Part shown: positions 16,246-24,546 of the stretch, one piece after another
Layout of the letters: every line of letters starts with the position of its first letter
How positions within the stretch are numbered: the stretch's first letter is position 1
Assembly (NCBI GenBank): GCA_021107945.1
Contig: JAIORV010000157.1
Location: 78,774 to 142,773 of the forward strand
Origin: Vulcanimicrobiota bacterium
Lineage (GTDB): Bacteria > Vulcanimicrobiota > JAJTBE01
Direction: 5' to 3'
Length of the DNA: 64,000 nucleotides
Program-made: the position numbers and the translations under genes
Notes under the pieces: model-generated
What the model was told of the DNA's origin: nothing
Seen by the model: only the letters and a program-made list of their open reading frames with translations
Databases searched by the model: none

Positions 16246-19200
16246 ATGATATGTCCCGATTGTGGTCAAAATAATAGCGACAGAGCGACTTTCTGCGTCA
16301 TCTGCGGCGCTCAGCTTGCAGGCGGTGACAGTGTTTTTGTCGCTCCGGGCAAAGAAAAGGAAGAGCCTCCGGGCATGGCCGCAAAAAGTCTTCGAGATGG
16401 TAGATACTCTATCCTGAAAGTGCTTGGCGAGGGAGGAATGGGAAGAGTATATCTCTCGAAAGACACAAAGATGGATTATCTTATCGTCATCAAGGAAATG
16501 CTTCCTTATTTTATGTCACCCGCCGAGAAAGAATACATCGAGAAAAGGTTCAAGGAAGAGGCAAAGCTATTATTCCGCCTGGATTTCCACGGTCTGCCGA
16601 AAGTTATAGATTTTTTCTCCGACAGGAGCAATCTGTATATTGTAATGCAATTTGTCGAGGGAGATAACCTGCAGGTAATTGCTGATAAACGCCCCGACAG
16701 CAGGATTTCAATTGACGAATGTCTTGTCTGGATGGATGAAATGTTGGATATCGTAGGCTATCTCCACAATCAGAATCCTCCTATCATCCACAGGGATATC
16801 AAACCTAAAAATATTATGCTCAATAATCGCGGGGAGATCTACCTTGTTGACTTCGGGCTTGCAAGAACAATTGGAATGCATACAAAAACAGGTACATCAG
16901 TCGGAACATACGGATACTCCTCACCGGAGCATTACTCGGGTAAGTTTGAATTATCCTCCGACATTTTCAGTATCGGCGCAACATTCCACCACTTGCTGTC
17001 TGGAGACGACCCACAGGGCAGAGATACGTTCGATTATCCTCCTCTGAAGAAATATATTAAAGATTTTCCGCAAAAACTGCAGGATATATTCGATAAAATG
17101 CTGGCAATGAGAAAAAGTCAGCGTTTCCAGAGAGTTGAATTTGTACGACAGGCGCTGGATATATTCATCAAAGAATACAGACTTCAACAGCAGGTGAAAC
17201 CTACCGGGATTCCACAAAAGGCAATTGAGCAATTAAAACTTGTGTCCCAGAGTGTTGTTACTCCTGAGAATATTGTCATACCTGAAGTAAAGTCCCCGGA
17301 AGTTTCAAGAATTGTTCAAAAAGCCGACAACAAACAATCTCCTCCTGAAATATCGCCGCCTGCTTCTCCACCATTGGAAATTGGAATGAAAAAGCAAGTT
17401 CCATCGGAAAAAGTGGAGAAAAAATTTGTTGTTAAGCAAGAAAAAGATTCCGTGAAACCCGATAAAAAACAGGCTGACAAAAAACCTTCACATGCCGCCA
17501 TGCAGGAAAAGCTCACAAAGCTTACCCACCCGATTAAACATAAAACATCGGAAGAACTGATCGGAAAAAGTGAAGAAAAGCAAAAAGTTCCCCCATCTCT
17601 AGGTAAATCCGAAACTTATGTAAAACTCGAAATTCCCTCAAAAGCTCGGGAAGAGAAGCCGTCAAAGAAACCTGAAGAAAAGCCGGGCAGGAAACCCGAA
17701 GATTTCAAGGTAAAACCCACAACAATAAGACCCTCAGGGATTACCGTGCAGGAAACCGATGACGACAGTCCCCTGGTAATTACTATTGAAGATGAAAGCA
17801 AGAAAGAAAGAATAAATAACAGGGAAACCGAGAAAGAGATTGACAAGTTTTCACTGGGGTTCTTAGATAAAGAGGATGGCGATACTCCGCCTGTGCCGAT
17901 ACCGGAGGAGCAGGCTGAACAGGTGATGAGCTTCTTAAAGGATATAGAAAACGGGATCACGCAGGATAAGAAAGACGCAGTACCGCCTGAGCAGACTAAA
18001 GTATTTAAAATTGAAAAATCCCCGGAATCAAAGATTCAGGAACCACGGGAGAAAAAGCTGCCGGAATTAAAAATTCATGAGCCGGAAAAGGATAAATTAC
18101 CGGAACAGATTTTGGAAAAAGCTGAAGAAAAATCAGACAAAGAGACGATCAAATCCATACCAGGTAAAAAAGATAAAAAGCCCATCCCTGCAGCTATTAA
18201 GCCGGCAGTGAAGAAATCGTCGAAACCGGAAGAAAAGAAACCGCCGGTCAAAAAGCCTGTGGAGCAAAAAGCAGTTGTGAAACCGGTAGTGAAGAAACCA
18301 TTGGAACCGGAAGAAAAAAAGCTGCCGGTCAAAAAGCCTGTGGAGCAAAAAGAGAAGAATAAAGTTGAGTCTCCCCGGAAAAAGTCTGCCCCGATAAAGC
18401 AGAAGGCAGTCAAACCTCCCGTGATAAAACCGGAAGTAAGCAAGCTTCCTGTAGTGGAGCCGAAAGTAATAAAGCCGCCGGTCAAAAAGCCTGTGGAGAA
18501 AAAGGAGAAGAAAAAAGTTGAGCCTCCCCGGGTAAAATCAGATGCCCGAAAAAAGCCTGCCCCGATAAAGCGAGAGGCTGCCAAACCTGTTACAAAAGTT
18601 TCTAAAAAATTCCCTGTAATACCTGTTGTAATAATAGCGATAATAGCTTTGCTGGGAATACTTGCGGTAGTATTCGGGGGTAAGTTTCTCCGCAGGAAAG
18701 CAAGACCTGTTTCATCTCCATTGCCCACGAAAGTGAGACCGACTCCCAAAAAGACGGTGAAGCCCACGAAAAAGCCAGTAATAACGCCTACGAAGCCTGT
18801 TAAACCGCCGGAGGCAAAGCCGGTCAAATTGATAGTCCCCCCTGAATCGGGAGCGGATCAAATTTCAGTAAAAAAGAACGGTGTGGATGTTGCAGTTCTG
18901 TCGGGAGAGGAAACAAAGGAGATAAAGCCCGGCACATACGATATTTATTTTGTCAAGGAGGGGTACGAGCAGATTGAGAAAAAGGATGTTTCAGTCAAAT
19001 CACCGGACGATTTCAAGTCTGTTGTCGTTGGGTTGAAATGGGTAGAGACTCCACCCGAGACGCCTACTATGACTCCTCCTGAAAAAACCGCCCTGGAGGT
19101 TGCCATACCCGCCAAATCGGGAATCAAGAAAATAGAGTTCTTCAAGGCCGGCGAAAAGAAGGCTTCTGCAACATTGGTCGGTGAAAATTCCGGAAGTATT

Positions 19201-19689
19201 GAGCCCGGCACATATATGATCAAATTTTACAAAACCGGTTTTGTCCCGTTGAAAGAGTTTAATGTCAAGATCGAAGATTCAGGCGGTCTGGAAAAAATCG
19301 CCGGCGACCTGTCTTCAAAATGGAAGCCCAGGACAATTTCAATAAGCACCAATATAAAGGCAAAGGTCTATTTGAAGAATGAAGACACGAAAGCGATGAT
19401 TATTAACGGTGATGAGACATCAAAGAACGGAGATCTTTATACAATATCGAAAAATGAAATTGCCGACGGTTCGTATTCTGTGACCGTAAAACCTGTCGCG
19501 TCGGGATGGAGAGACAAGAAATGCAATGTCAGTATTGGTGAATCCATGGACAGGAAAAATATCAAGTTCACACTTGAAAAAATACCGGTAAGTCGGCCCG
19601 CATACACCCCGACAAGATATACTCCCCCGCCAAGGCGCCCGGTAACACGTCCCCCGGTAAAGCCTTATAATCCTGTGGATGGGCACTAG
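16246..19689 (+). CDS. Zinc-ribbon Ser/Thr protein kinase with PEGA-like extracytoplasmic domains
   Basis: 1147 aa. An N-terminal zinc ribbon (C3, C6, C17, C20 in CPDCG and CVICG) precedes a Hanks-type kinase domain (about 54-315). The domain has the glycine loop GEGGMG, catalytic lysine K83 in VIKEM, HRDIKPKN with D184, and metal-binding D202 in VDFGLA. All are intact, so it should be active. Residues about 330-780 are an extremely long Lys/Glu/Pro-rich linker with internal KKPVEQK-type repeats. One membrane segment (about 788-811) follows, then a Pro/Lys spacer. At least two PEGA-like domains (about 850-1000) are marked by IKPGTYDIYFVKEGY and IEPGTYMIKFYKTGF. The tail is Pro/Arg-rich. The kinase is cytoplasmic and the PEGA part is outside. 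FHA and VWA proteins at 32.9-34.9 kb are plausible partners, by inference only. Confidence 0.92.
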   Translation: MICPDCGQNNSDRATFCVICGAQLAGGDSVFVAPGKEKEEPPGMAAKSLRDGRYSILKVLGEGGMGRVYLSKDTKMDYLIVIKEMLPYFMSPAEKEYIEKRFKEEAKLLFRLDFHGLPKVIDFFSDRSNLYIVMQFVEGDNLQVIADKRPDSRISIDECLVWMDEMLDIVGYLHNQNPPIIHRDIKPKNIMLNNRGEIYLVDFGLARTIGMHTKTGTSVGTYGYSSPEHYSGKFELSSDIFSIGATFHHLLSGDDPQGRDTFDYPPLKKYIKDFPQKLQDIFDKMLAMRKSQRFQRVEFVRQALDIFIKEYRLQQQVKPTGIPQKAIEQLKLVSQSVVTPENIVIPEVKSPEVSRIVQKADNKQSPPEISPPASPPLEIGMKKQVPSEKVEKKFVVKQEKDSVKPDKKQADKKPSHAAMQEKLTKLTHPIKHKTSEELIGKSEEKQKVPPSLGKSETYVKLEIPSKAREEKPSKKPEEKPGRKPEDFKVKPTTIRPSGITVQETDDDSPLVITIEDESKKERINNRETEKEIDKFSLGFLDKEDGDTPPVPIPEEQAEQVMSFLKDIENGITQDKKDAVPPEQTKVFKIEKSPESKIQEPREKKLPELKIHEPEKDKLPEQILEKAEEKSDKETIKSIPGKKDKKPIPAAIKPAVKKSSKPEEKKPPVKKPVEQKAVVKPVVKKPLEPEEKKLPVKKPVEQKEKNKVESPRKKSAPIKQKAVKPPVIKPEVSKLPVVEPKVIKPPVKKPVEKKEKKKVEPPRVKSDARKKPAPIKREAAKPVTKVSKKFPVIPVVIIAIIALLGILAVVFGGKFLRRKARPVSSPLPTKVRPTPKKTVKPTKKPVITPTKPVKPPEAKPVKLIVPPESGADQISVKKNGVDVAVLSGEETKEIKPGTYDIYFVKEGYEQIEKKDVSVKSPDDFKSVVVGLKWVETPPETPTMTPPEKTALEVAIPAKSGIKKIEFFKAGEKKASATLVGENSGSIEPGTYMIKFYKTGFVPLKEFNVKIEDSGGLEKIAGDLSSKWKPRTISISTNIKAKVYLKNEDTKAMIINGDETSKNGDLYTISKNEIADGSYSVTVKPVASGWRDKKCNVSIGESMDRKNIKFTLEKIPVSRPAYTPTRYTPPPRRPVTRPPVKPYNPVDGH

Positions 19690-19731
19690 ACCGGTTATAA
19701 AAATTCAGTTTTTTCCAGGAAATATTGTATC

Positions 19732-19782
19732 TTTTGGCTCCCCCCTTCATCCCCCCTCGAAGAGGGGGGAAATCACATCCTC
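19732..19782. repeat. Left copy of a 51-bp direct repeat flanking the nuclease gene
   Basis: TTTTGGCTCCCCCCTTCATC, continuing as CCCCCTCGAAGAGGGGGGAA and on to ATCCTCC, nearly identical to 20794-20844. It contains an internal CCCCCCTC/GAGGGGGG hairpin. Together the two copies bracket the Hint/DUF559 gene. A related C/G-rich stretch (about 19962-19999, CCCTCTCC then GGGGAGGG) falls inside the 5' part of the open frame. Confidence 0.75.
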
Positions 19783-20006
19783 CACTACAGGGAATTTTGG
19801 TTGTTCAGAAAATTATCTATATGAGGATTCTGACAAATGAGGACTTTAAAGAATGAGGGTATTGACGAATGGGTGTTTTAGGGGAAACGCAAATACCGGT
19901 TTATACAGGGAATTCACTTTCATCCCATGGCAACAACTCCCAGTCAGATGATGGTAACTCCCTCTCCGCTTGCGGGGAGGGTTGGGGAGGGGTCAATCAG
20001 GGAACA

Positions 20007-20789
20007 ATGAAGGGGCAATTTGGGGTCAGGAAAATTCCTATTCAATTTCTCAGAAAAGGACATCTCATATTTGACAGAAGAAAAAAATTACACAAAGTCA
20101 ACAAGATAGTCCAAAGACATTATAAAGGTCAAATAATCATTATAAATCTTGAAAAATCTTACAACTCTATCATTACTACTCCCACTCACTTGATATTATC
20201 AAGAAGAATTAAGCCTTTAAAAGTCAGGTTTAATTCTGACAAAAGACTAAGAGAAAAAACAAGAAAAAGGGCAAAAGAACTACGAAAAAATCTGACTCAC
20301 ACCGAAAGGCTTCTATGGAATGCGCTTCGCAACAGAAATCTTGGGGTTAAATTCAGACGTCAACATCCGGTAGGTCCTTATATCGCTGATTTCTATTCTC
20401 CTGAAATCGCCCTTGTTATAGAAATTGACGGTGATTCACATTCTATTCCTGGAAGAAGAGATAAAGATATAATAAAAGATAAATTTTTAAAAGATCTCGA
20501 CATTGATGTAATAAGGATTTTTGATTCCGAAATAATAGATAATCTTGATGGCGTAATCTGGAGGATAGATTCGATTATAAAAAAAAGGGGGGAGAGAGTT
20601 AAAAGACTCATCAGATGGTGTGGCGCCAGAAAGCTCAGAACAGGAGACCGGATTATCTCCGGTGAAAAACTCGAAAGTGTAAGAATATCCGGAATAGAAA
20701 ACATGTTTGCGGACGAAGAAGTCTATGATATAGATGTTATTTCTTCTGATTCAATTATCACAGAAGCATGTGTGATTCATGCATTATAG
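20007..20789 (+). CDS. Hint-like (intein-fold) domain split by a DUF559 nuclease
   Basis: 260 aa from ATG 20007. The frame is open from 19869, but that stretch is repeat DNA and AGGGA precedes 20007. Residues about 8-70 look like the N-terminal half of a Hint domain: K-x-H-K-V-NKIVQRHYKGQIIIINL, then TTPTHLIL with H61 at the intein block-B position. Residues about 76-193 are a DUF559/Vsr-like PD-(D/E)XK endonuclease (LTHTERLLWNALRN, FRRQHPVGPYIADFY with D128, VIEIDGDSH with E139 and D141). Residues about 200-260 resume the Hint fold (LRTGDRIIS, VYDIDV as block F, ending ACVIHAL as block G). The block-A cysteine and the C-terminal Asn are missing and no extein is present. It should not splice but may be a homing-type endonuclease. 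The Hint assignment is my reading of motifs. Confidence 0.7.
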   Translation: MKGQFGVRKIPIQFLRKGHLIFDRRKKLHKVNKIVQRHYKGQIIIINLEKSYNSIITTPTHLILSRRIKPLKVRFNSDKRLREKTRKRAKELRKNLTHTERLLWNALRNRNLGVKFRRQHPVGPYIADFYSPEIALVIEIDGDSHSIPGRRDKDIIKDKFLKDLDIDVIRIFDSEIIDNLDGVIWRIDSIIKKRGERVKRLIRWCGARKLRTGDRIISGEKLESVRISGIENMFADEEVYDIDVISSDSIITEACVIHAL

Positions 20790-20793
20790 ATTT

Positions 20794-20844
20794 TTTTGGC
20801 TCCCCCCTTCATCCCCCCTCGAAAAGGGGGAAAATTACATCCTC
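20794..20844. repeat. Right copy of a 51-bp direct repeat flanking the nuclease gene
   Basis: Starts four bases after the stop of the Hint/DUF559 gene and repeats the sequence of 19732-19782 with few differences. It is followed by CTTGCGTGGGAGATTAAGAG and a GGGGG stretch, another G-rich repeat of the same style. A repeat in direct orientation on both sides of one gene suggests either insertion between copies or transposition of repeat plus gene together. Confidence 0.7.
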
Positions 20845-20902
20845 CTCGCTTGCGTGGGAGATTAAGAGGGGGTAAATTTCGACAGAACCTGATAGAAATA
20901 GC

Positions 20903-21916
20903 TTATATAATCCCCATCCTGATCACCTCTTCCAAAATCTGCACAGCGTTTAACGCCGCTCCCTTTCTGAGGTTGTCCGAAACGACAAACATTTCTATAC
21001 CCCTGTCTGTGGAAATGTCTTCCCTGATCCTTCCCACATAGACAGCATCCTTATGGGCGGACATTGCCGGGTATGGATATATGTTATTAAACGGATCATC
21101 ACAGACCGTAACTCCCGGGGCGTCTTTCAGAATTTCTCTCACCCTGTCCGCCGTAATCTTCTTTTTCGTTTCAATATTGACAGACTCGGCGTGCCCGATT
21201 AGAACCGGAACTCTGACCGTTGTTGCGGTTATTCGCAATGAATCGTCGCCCATAATTTTGCGGGTTTCATATACCATCTTCAGCTCTTCCGTGCTATATC
21301 CGTTTTCCGTGAAACTTCCGATGTGAGGAAGCAGGTTGAAGCCTATTTGGTGGGGATAAACCTCGGCGTTTGTATCTTTACCGTCCAGGACTTCCCTCGT
21401 CTGTTTATTTACTTCCCGGACGGCCGCTTTCCCCGTGCCTGAGACCGCCTGATATGTGGCTACAACCACGCGTTCTATCCCAGCTTCATCATAAACGGGT
21501 TTTAGCGCCACAACCATCTGTATCGTGGAGCAGTTCGGGTTTGCAATTATTCCTTTGTGCAGTTTGATGTCCTCTGGATTCACCTCGGGAACCACAAGAG
21601 GCACATCGGGATCCATGCGGAATGTTTTCGAATTATCGACAACGATCGCGCCGGCCTCAACAAATTTATACGCATATTTTTCACTGGCGATATCACCGCC
21701 GGCAAAGAGAGCGAGCTCCACACCGGCAAAATCGGATTTCTCTATATCCTCAACAACGATTTTTTTATCTCTCACGGGGATCTTTCTTCCCGCTGACCGC
21801 GATGTGGCGAAAAGCCTGAGGTTGTTGACGGGGAAATCTCTTTGCAGAAGCACCTTTAACATTTCTCCGCCGACAAGTCCCGTAGCCCCGACAATTGCAG
21901 TGTTATATTTTTTCAT
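20903..21916 (-). CDS. asd: Aspartate-semialdehyde dehydrogenase
   Basis: 337 aa from ATG 21916, chosen over an upstream start because GGAGG lies seven bases before it. It reduces L-4-aspartyl phosphate to L-aspartate 4-semialdehyde with NADPH, the branch point to lysine/diaminopimelate, threonine and methionine. Evidence: the NADP-binding AIVGATGLVGGEML at the N-terminus, the catalytic cysteine in ANPNCSTIQM (about residue 128), QAVSGTGKAAV, and the C-terminal histidine/arginine motif RVPVLIGHAESV. Length is normal. No dap or lysC gene is adjacent; it stands between the nuclease island and the channel gene, with a short TTCGCA repeat tract upstream. Confidence 0.97.
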   Translation of the reverse strand: MKKYNTAIVGATGLVGGEMLKVLLQRDFPVNNLRLFATSRSAGRKIPVRDKKIVVEDIEKSDFAGVELALFAGGDIASEKYAYKFVEAGAIVVDNSKTFRMDPDVPLVVPEVNPEDIKLHKGIIANPNCSTIQMVVALKPVYDEAGIERVVVATYQAVSGTGKAAVREVNKQTREVLDGKDTNAEVYPHQIGFNLLPHIGSFTENGYSTEELKMVYETRKIMGDDSLRITATTVRVPVLIGHAESVNIETKKKITADRVREILKDAPGVTVCDDPFNNIYPYPAMSAHKDAVYVGRIREDISTDRGIEMFVVSDNLRKGAALNAVQILEEVIRMGII

Positions 21917-21950
21917 AATTAATCCTCCAGGTAGCGGTTTGTTCATCGAA

Positions 21951-22088
21951 TAGTTCGCATAGTTCGCGCATGGTTCGTGTAGTTGTTCGTAAAGTCTGTA
22001 AAGTTCGCAGAGTCTGTCGGCATGGGGTTGGCTCTGCCTGCCCTGAATTTATATCGGGGAATTCGTATCAGTGTTCGCATAGTTCGCA
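21951..22088. repeat. Short AGTTCGCA-type tandem-like repeat tract
   Basis: Several imperfect copies of AGTTCGCA/AGTTCGTG (21951-22003 and again near 22074-22088) with a CTGTAAAGTTCGCAGAGTCTG unit (split by one base at the repeat joint). This is reminiscent of the CACGAAG/GCAGAG-type repeats elsewhere. At 22111-22145 TCCGTGTTCTCCGTGTCTCC and GTGGTGAAAAG continue the pattern. Nothing in the 250-base gap codes for a recognisable protein. Confidence 0.5.
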
Positions 22089-22167
22089 GGGGATAAACGG
22101 AGAAAAACCATTGATACCTCCGTGTTCTCCGTGTCTCCGTGGTGAAAAGCCTCCGTCACCCGTTCGC

Positions 22168-23796
22168 CTATTTCAATGAAAAGAAGCTCTTTATCTTTGA
22201 GAGTATCTGCTTGCTAAGTGATTCCACCTGTTTCTGTGCATTTTCCATTGCTTCCTTCCTGGAAGAAGCGTGTTTTGCCAACTCCAACTGCTCGATGGAA
22301 TGCCTCTGGCGATACGCAATTTTATCACTTATCTTTTCTGCAAGTTCGGGATATTTGCTGAGGATTATCTTGAAGTCGTCTTTGTTTAACATTAAAAGCT
22401 GAACAGGAGTAATTGCTTTAATCGATGCAGATCTGGGTTCGCCGGTGAGAACTGATATTTCACCAAAGAAGTTACCGCTTGAAAGGTCTTTTGAAAGGAA
22501 AAGATGACCTTCCTCATTTTTCGCCATAACCTTGACATCGCCCGATTGTAGAATATAAAATGTGTCTCCCGTATTTCCCTGGCGAATAATCAATTCTCCA
22601 TCGCTGTAAAGCTGAATTTTCAGTCTCTCGACAATATCCCATAACGCTTCCTCACCCAGTTCCTGCAGGAAGTCAATCGTGCGAAGAATATTGAACATCT
22701 CCTGCTTCGCGAGTCTTGGCTTCGATTCTTTCATATAAACATCCCTGATGGGAAACGGTATCTCTACATCATTTCTCTGGAAAACATACCATATTTTCTC
22801 CATCACCTCTGCCCGAATCCTGGGAACCAGGGAATATTCCCTGACGTAAAATCTCATTCTATAGTCAACGGAAAAATCGTTGTATTTTTCCAGGAATACC
22901 TGGGGAATAATCTCCTTTATAACTCCATCGCTCATAAGCGCGGATTCAATAAGAAACCTCTTTATGTTTTCCGGGGGATATTTATAGCGAACCCCCACTT
23001 TGACATAAACGCCATGAACCGTGGTTGGTGCTGAAAAGTTGAAAAAATCAACTTTAGAAAGCTCAGAATTGGGAATCGTGACATAGTCTTCCTCTCTTGA
23101 TTTTATAGTGATCGCTCTCCACTCAATCCTTATAACCGAGCCCTCAATATTACCCACTTTAATCCAGTGCCCTATATCAAAAGGTTTCGATATATTCAGT
23201 GTAAGTCCGGCAAAAAGATTACCCAGAGTATCCTGAAGTGCAAGACCGATGACCGCCGTGATGATAGCCGAACCTGTTAAAAAAGGCTGACGTATATTGA
23301 CTCCGAGAATAACGCTTAAAATGAAAAGCACAATCCCTAAAAAATAAACTGTCCTGGTTATATTGCTGACAATCTGGGGAACCTTGAAACCTCTAACCCG
23401 GGGGTAGTAGATGTTCAGGAGTACAAATATAATTACATCAAAAATAAGCATAAAAGAAAAGAATATAACAAAACACCATACCGCCTTAACAAGATGTGGT
23501 CTGAATTGCTCGGATTGTGAAGGAGGGGCATCCAGCAGGAACCACCACAGAGTGAAAGATGTGATGAATCCCCAGATAAGGAGTTTGATTTTTCTTCCTA
23601 TATGTTGCGCTTCGGGTGAAGACCAACTCAGGATTTTATAAACGAGAAGAAGTATTATATAAAGTCCCAGAAATACAAAAATTGCCGAGAAATGGTCAAG
23701 CACCCCACCGTTTGGACTTTTCATCATCTCGGTAATTTGGGAGGGAAATATGCTGTTTTTAAGTAATAATTGATTCTCCCACATGATAAAACCCAT
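22168..23796 (-). CDS. MscS-type channel fused to a cyclic-nucleotide-binding domain
   Basis: 542 aa, start at 23796 or the ATG at 23784. Four membrane segments span about 32-165. They are followed by the MscS pore-lining region (about 165-200: ILGVNIRQPFLTGSAIITAV with IGLALQDTLGNLFAGLTLNI) and the cytoplasmic MscS beta domain (to about 345). Residues about 385-500 form a cNMP-binding/CAP-like domain, with GELIIRQGNTGDTFYILQSG and the FFGEISVLTGEPRSASIKA phosphate-binding cassette. A C-terminal helix rich in Lys/Gln follows. It is likely a plasma-membrane channel opened by tension or by a cyclic nucleotide. Channels of this architecture are known in some bacteria. It is transcribed separately from its neighbours. 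Confidence 0.92.
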   Translation of the reverse strand: MGFIMWENQLLLKNSIFPSQITEMMKSPNGGVLDHFSAIFVFLGLYIILLLVYKILSWSSPEAQHIGRKIKLLIWGFITSFTLWWFLLDAPPSQSEQFRPHLVKAVWCFVIFFSFMLIFDVIIFVLLNIYYPRVRGFKVPQIVSNITRTVYFLGIVLFILSVILGVNIRQPFLTGSAIITAVIGLALQDTLGNLFAGLTLNISKPFDIGHWIKVGNIEGSVIRIEWRAITIKSREEDYVTIPNSELSKVDFFNFSAPTTVHGVYVKVGVRYKYPPENIKRFLIESALMSDGVIKEIIPQVFLEKYNDFSVDYRMRFYVREYSLVPRIRAEVMEKIWYVFQRNDVEIPFPIRDVYMKESKPRLAKQEMFNILRTIDFLQELGEEALWDIVERLKIQLYSDGELIIRQGNTGDTFYILQSGDVKVMAKNEEGHLFLSKDLSSGNFFGEISVLTGEPRSASIKAITPVQLLMLNKDDFKIILSKYPELAEKISDKIAYRQRHSIEQLELAKHASSRKEAMENAQKQVESLSKQILSKIKSFFSLK

Positions 23797-23939
23797 CCTC
23801 TGTGATCTCTGCAGCGAATAGTTGCCGGTGAATAATAATCTTTCGACAACTGATCCGGTTTTACCTACCTCTTCTTTTTATAACTGTTCAACAAGGATAA
23901 TCATCATGAAACTCTGCGCCTTCCGTGGTGAATAATTAC
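23794..23939. repeat. GCAGAG-type interspersed repeats
   Basis: Two degenerate copies (about 23794-23826, CCTCTGTGATCTCTGCAGCG then AATAG; and 23911-23939, CTCTGCGCCTTCCGTGGTGA then ATAATTAC) lie in the gap between the channel and FKBP genes. They match copies at 2331 and 16007. Nothing else is seen in this stretch. Confidence 0.5.
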
Positions 23940-23964
23940 TTTTTTTCAAATGGGAATATTATTT

Positions 23965-24393
23965 CTAAACAATTTCCATAAGTTGAATCTGAAATGTCAA
24001 ATCCTTTCCGGCCATCGGGTGATTGGCATCAAGAAGGATGTTGCCGTCGCTGGATTCCAGGACTGTTGCAACAATTACTTTTCCATTGGCCATTTCCAGA
24101 TCGAGTTTCTCTCCCGGTTTTGGCTCCATCCCTTCAGGAAAGTGGTCTTTTTTAAAATTAAATTTCAAATTGCTTAAATAAGGACCATACGCCTTATCTA
24201 AAGGAATCACGACCTTTTTTGATTTTCCCTCTGCCATGCCTGGAATAGCTTCCTCAAACCCGGGAATAACCTCTCCCTTGCCCAAGGTAAATTGAAGCGG
24301 ATCACGGCCTTTTGAAGAATCAAAAACGGAGCCGTCATTAAGAGTCCCTGTATAATGGACTTTTACCCTGTCGCCATTTTTTGCAACGGTCAT
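23965..24393 (-). CDS. SlyD-like FKBP-type peptidyl-prolyl isomerase
   Basis: 142 aa from ATG 24393 (AAGGAGG seven bases upstream). The upstream portion of the longer open frame is not needed for the fold. It catalyses cis-trans isomerisation of X-Pro bonds and acts as a folding chaperone. The FKBP core is clear: VKVHYTGTLNDGSVFDSSKG, FTLGKGEVIPGFEEAIPGM and GKSKKVVIPLDKAYGPY. An insert-in-flap region (about 75-125) separates the first half from the closing strands NHPMAGKDLTFQIQLMEIV, which is the SlyD arrangement. The metal-binding His/Cys-rich tail of classical SlyD is absent. It is cytoplasmic, as there is no signal peptide. It is 150 bases from the rpoBC terminator and is likely its own unit. 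Confidence 0.95.
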   Translation of the reverse strand: MTVAKNGDRVKVHYTGTLNDGSVFDSSKGRDPLQFTLGKGEVIPGFEEAIPGMAEGKSKKVVIPLDKAYGPYLSNLKFNFKKDHFPEGMEPKPGEKLDLEMANGKVIVATVLESSDGNILLDANHPMAGKDLTFQIQLMEIV

Positions 24394-24469
24394 TTCCCCA
24401 ACCTCCTTTTTATTGTAAATCACAAATCTTGCGAAAATGAAAGCTATATATCGCCAGCTTCCCAAATCA

Positions 24470-24503
24470 CTCAAATAACAAGGGGAGGCTTTAAATCCTC
24501 CCC
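24470..24503 (-). terminator. Terminator of the rpoB-rpoC operon
   Basis: Read on the minus strand, GGGGAGG (24503-24497) pairs with CCTCCCC (24488-24482) around an eight-base loop and is followed by the T-rich TTGTTATTT. It lies 44 bases after the rpoC stop. The T-run is interrupted, so efficiency is uncertain. Confidence 0.65.
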
Positions 24504-24546
24504 AAATATTAACTTGATGTTAGTTTTATTATTACTGGATGAAAAA

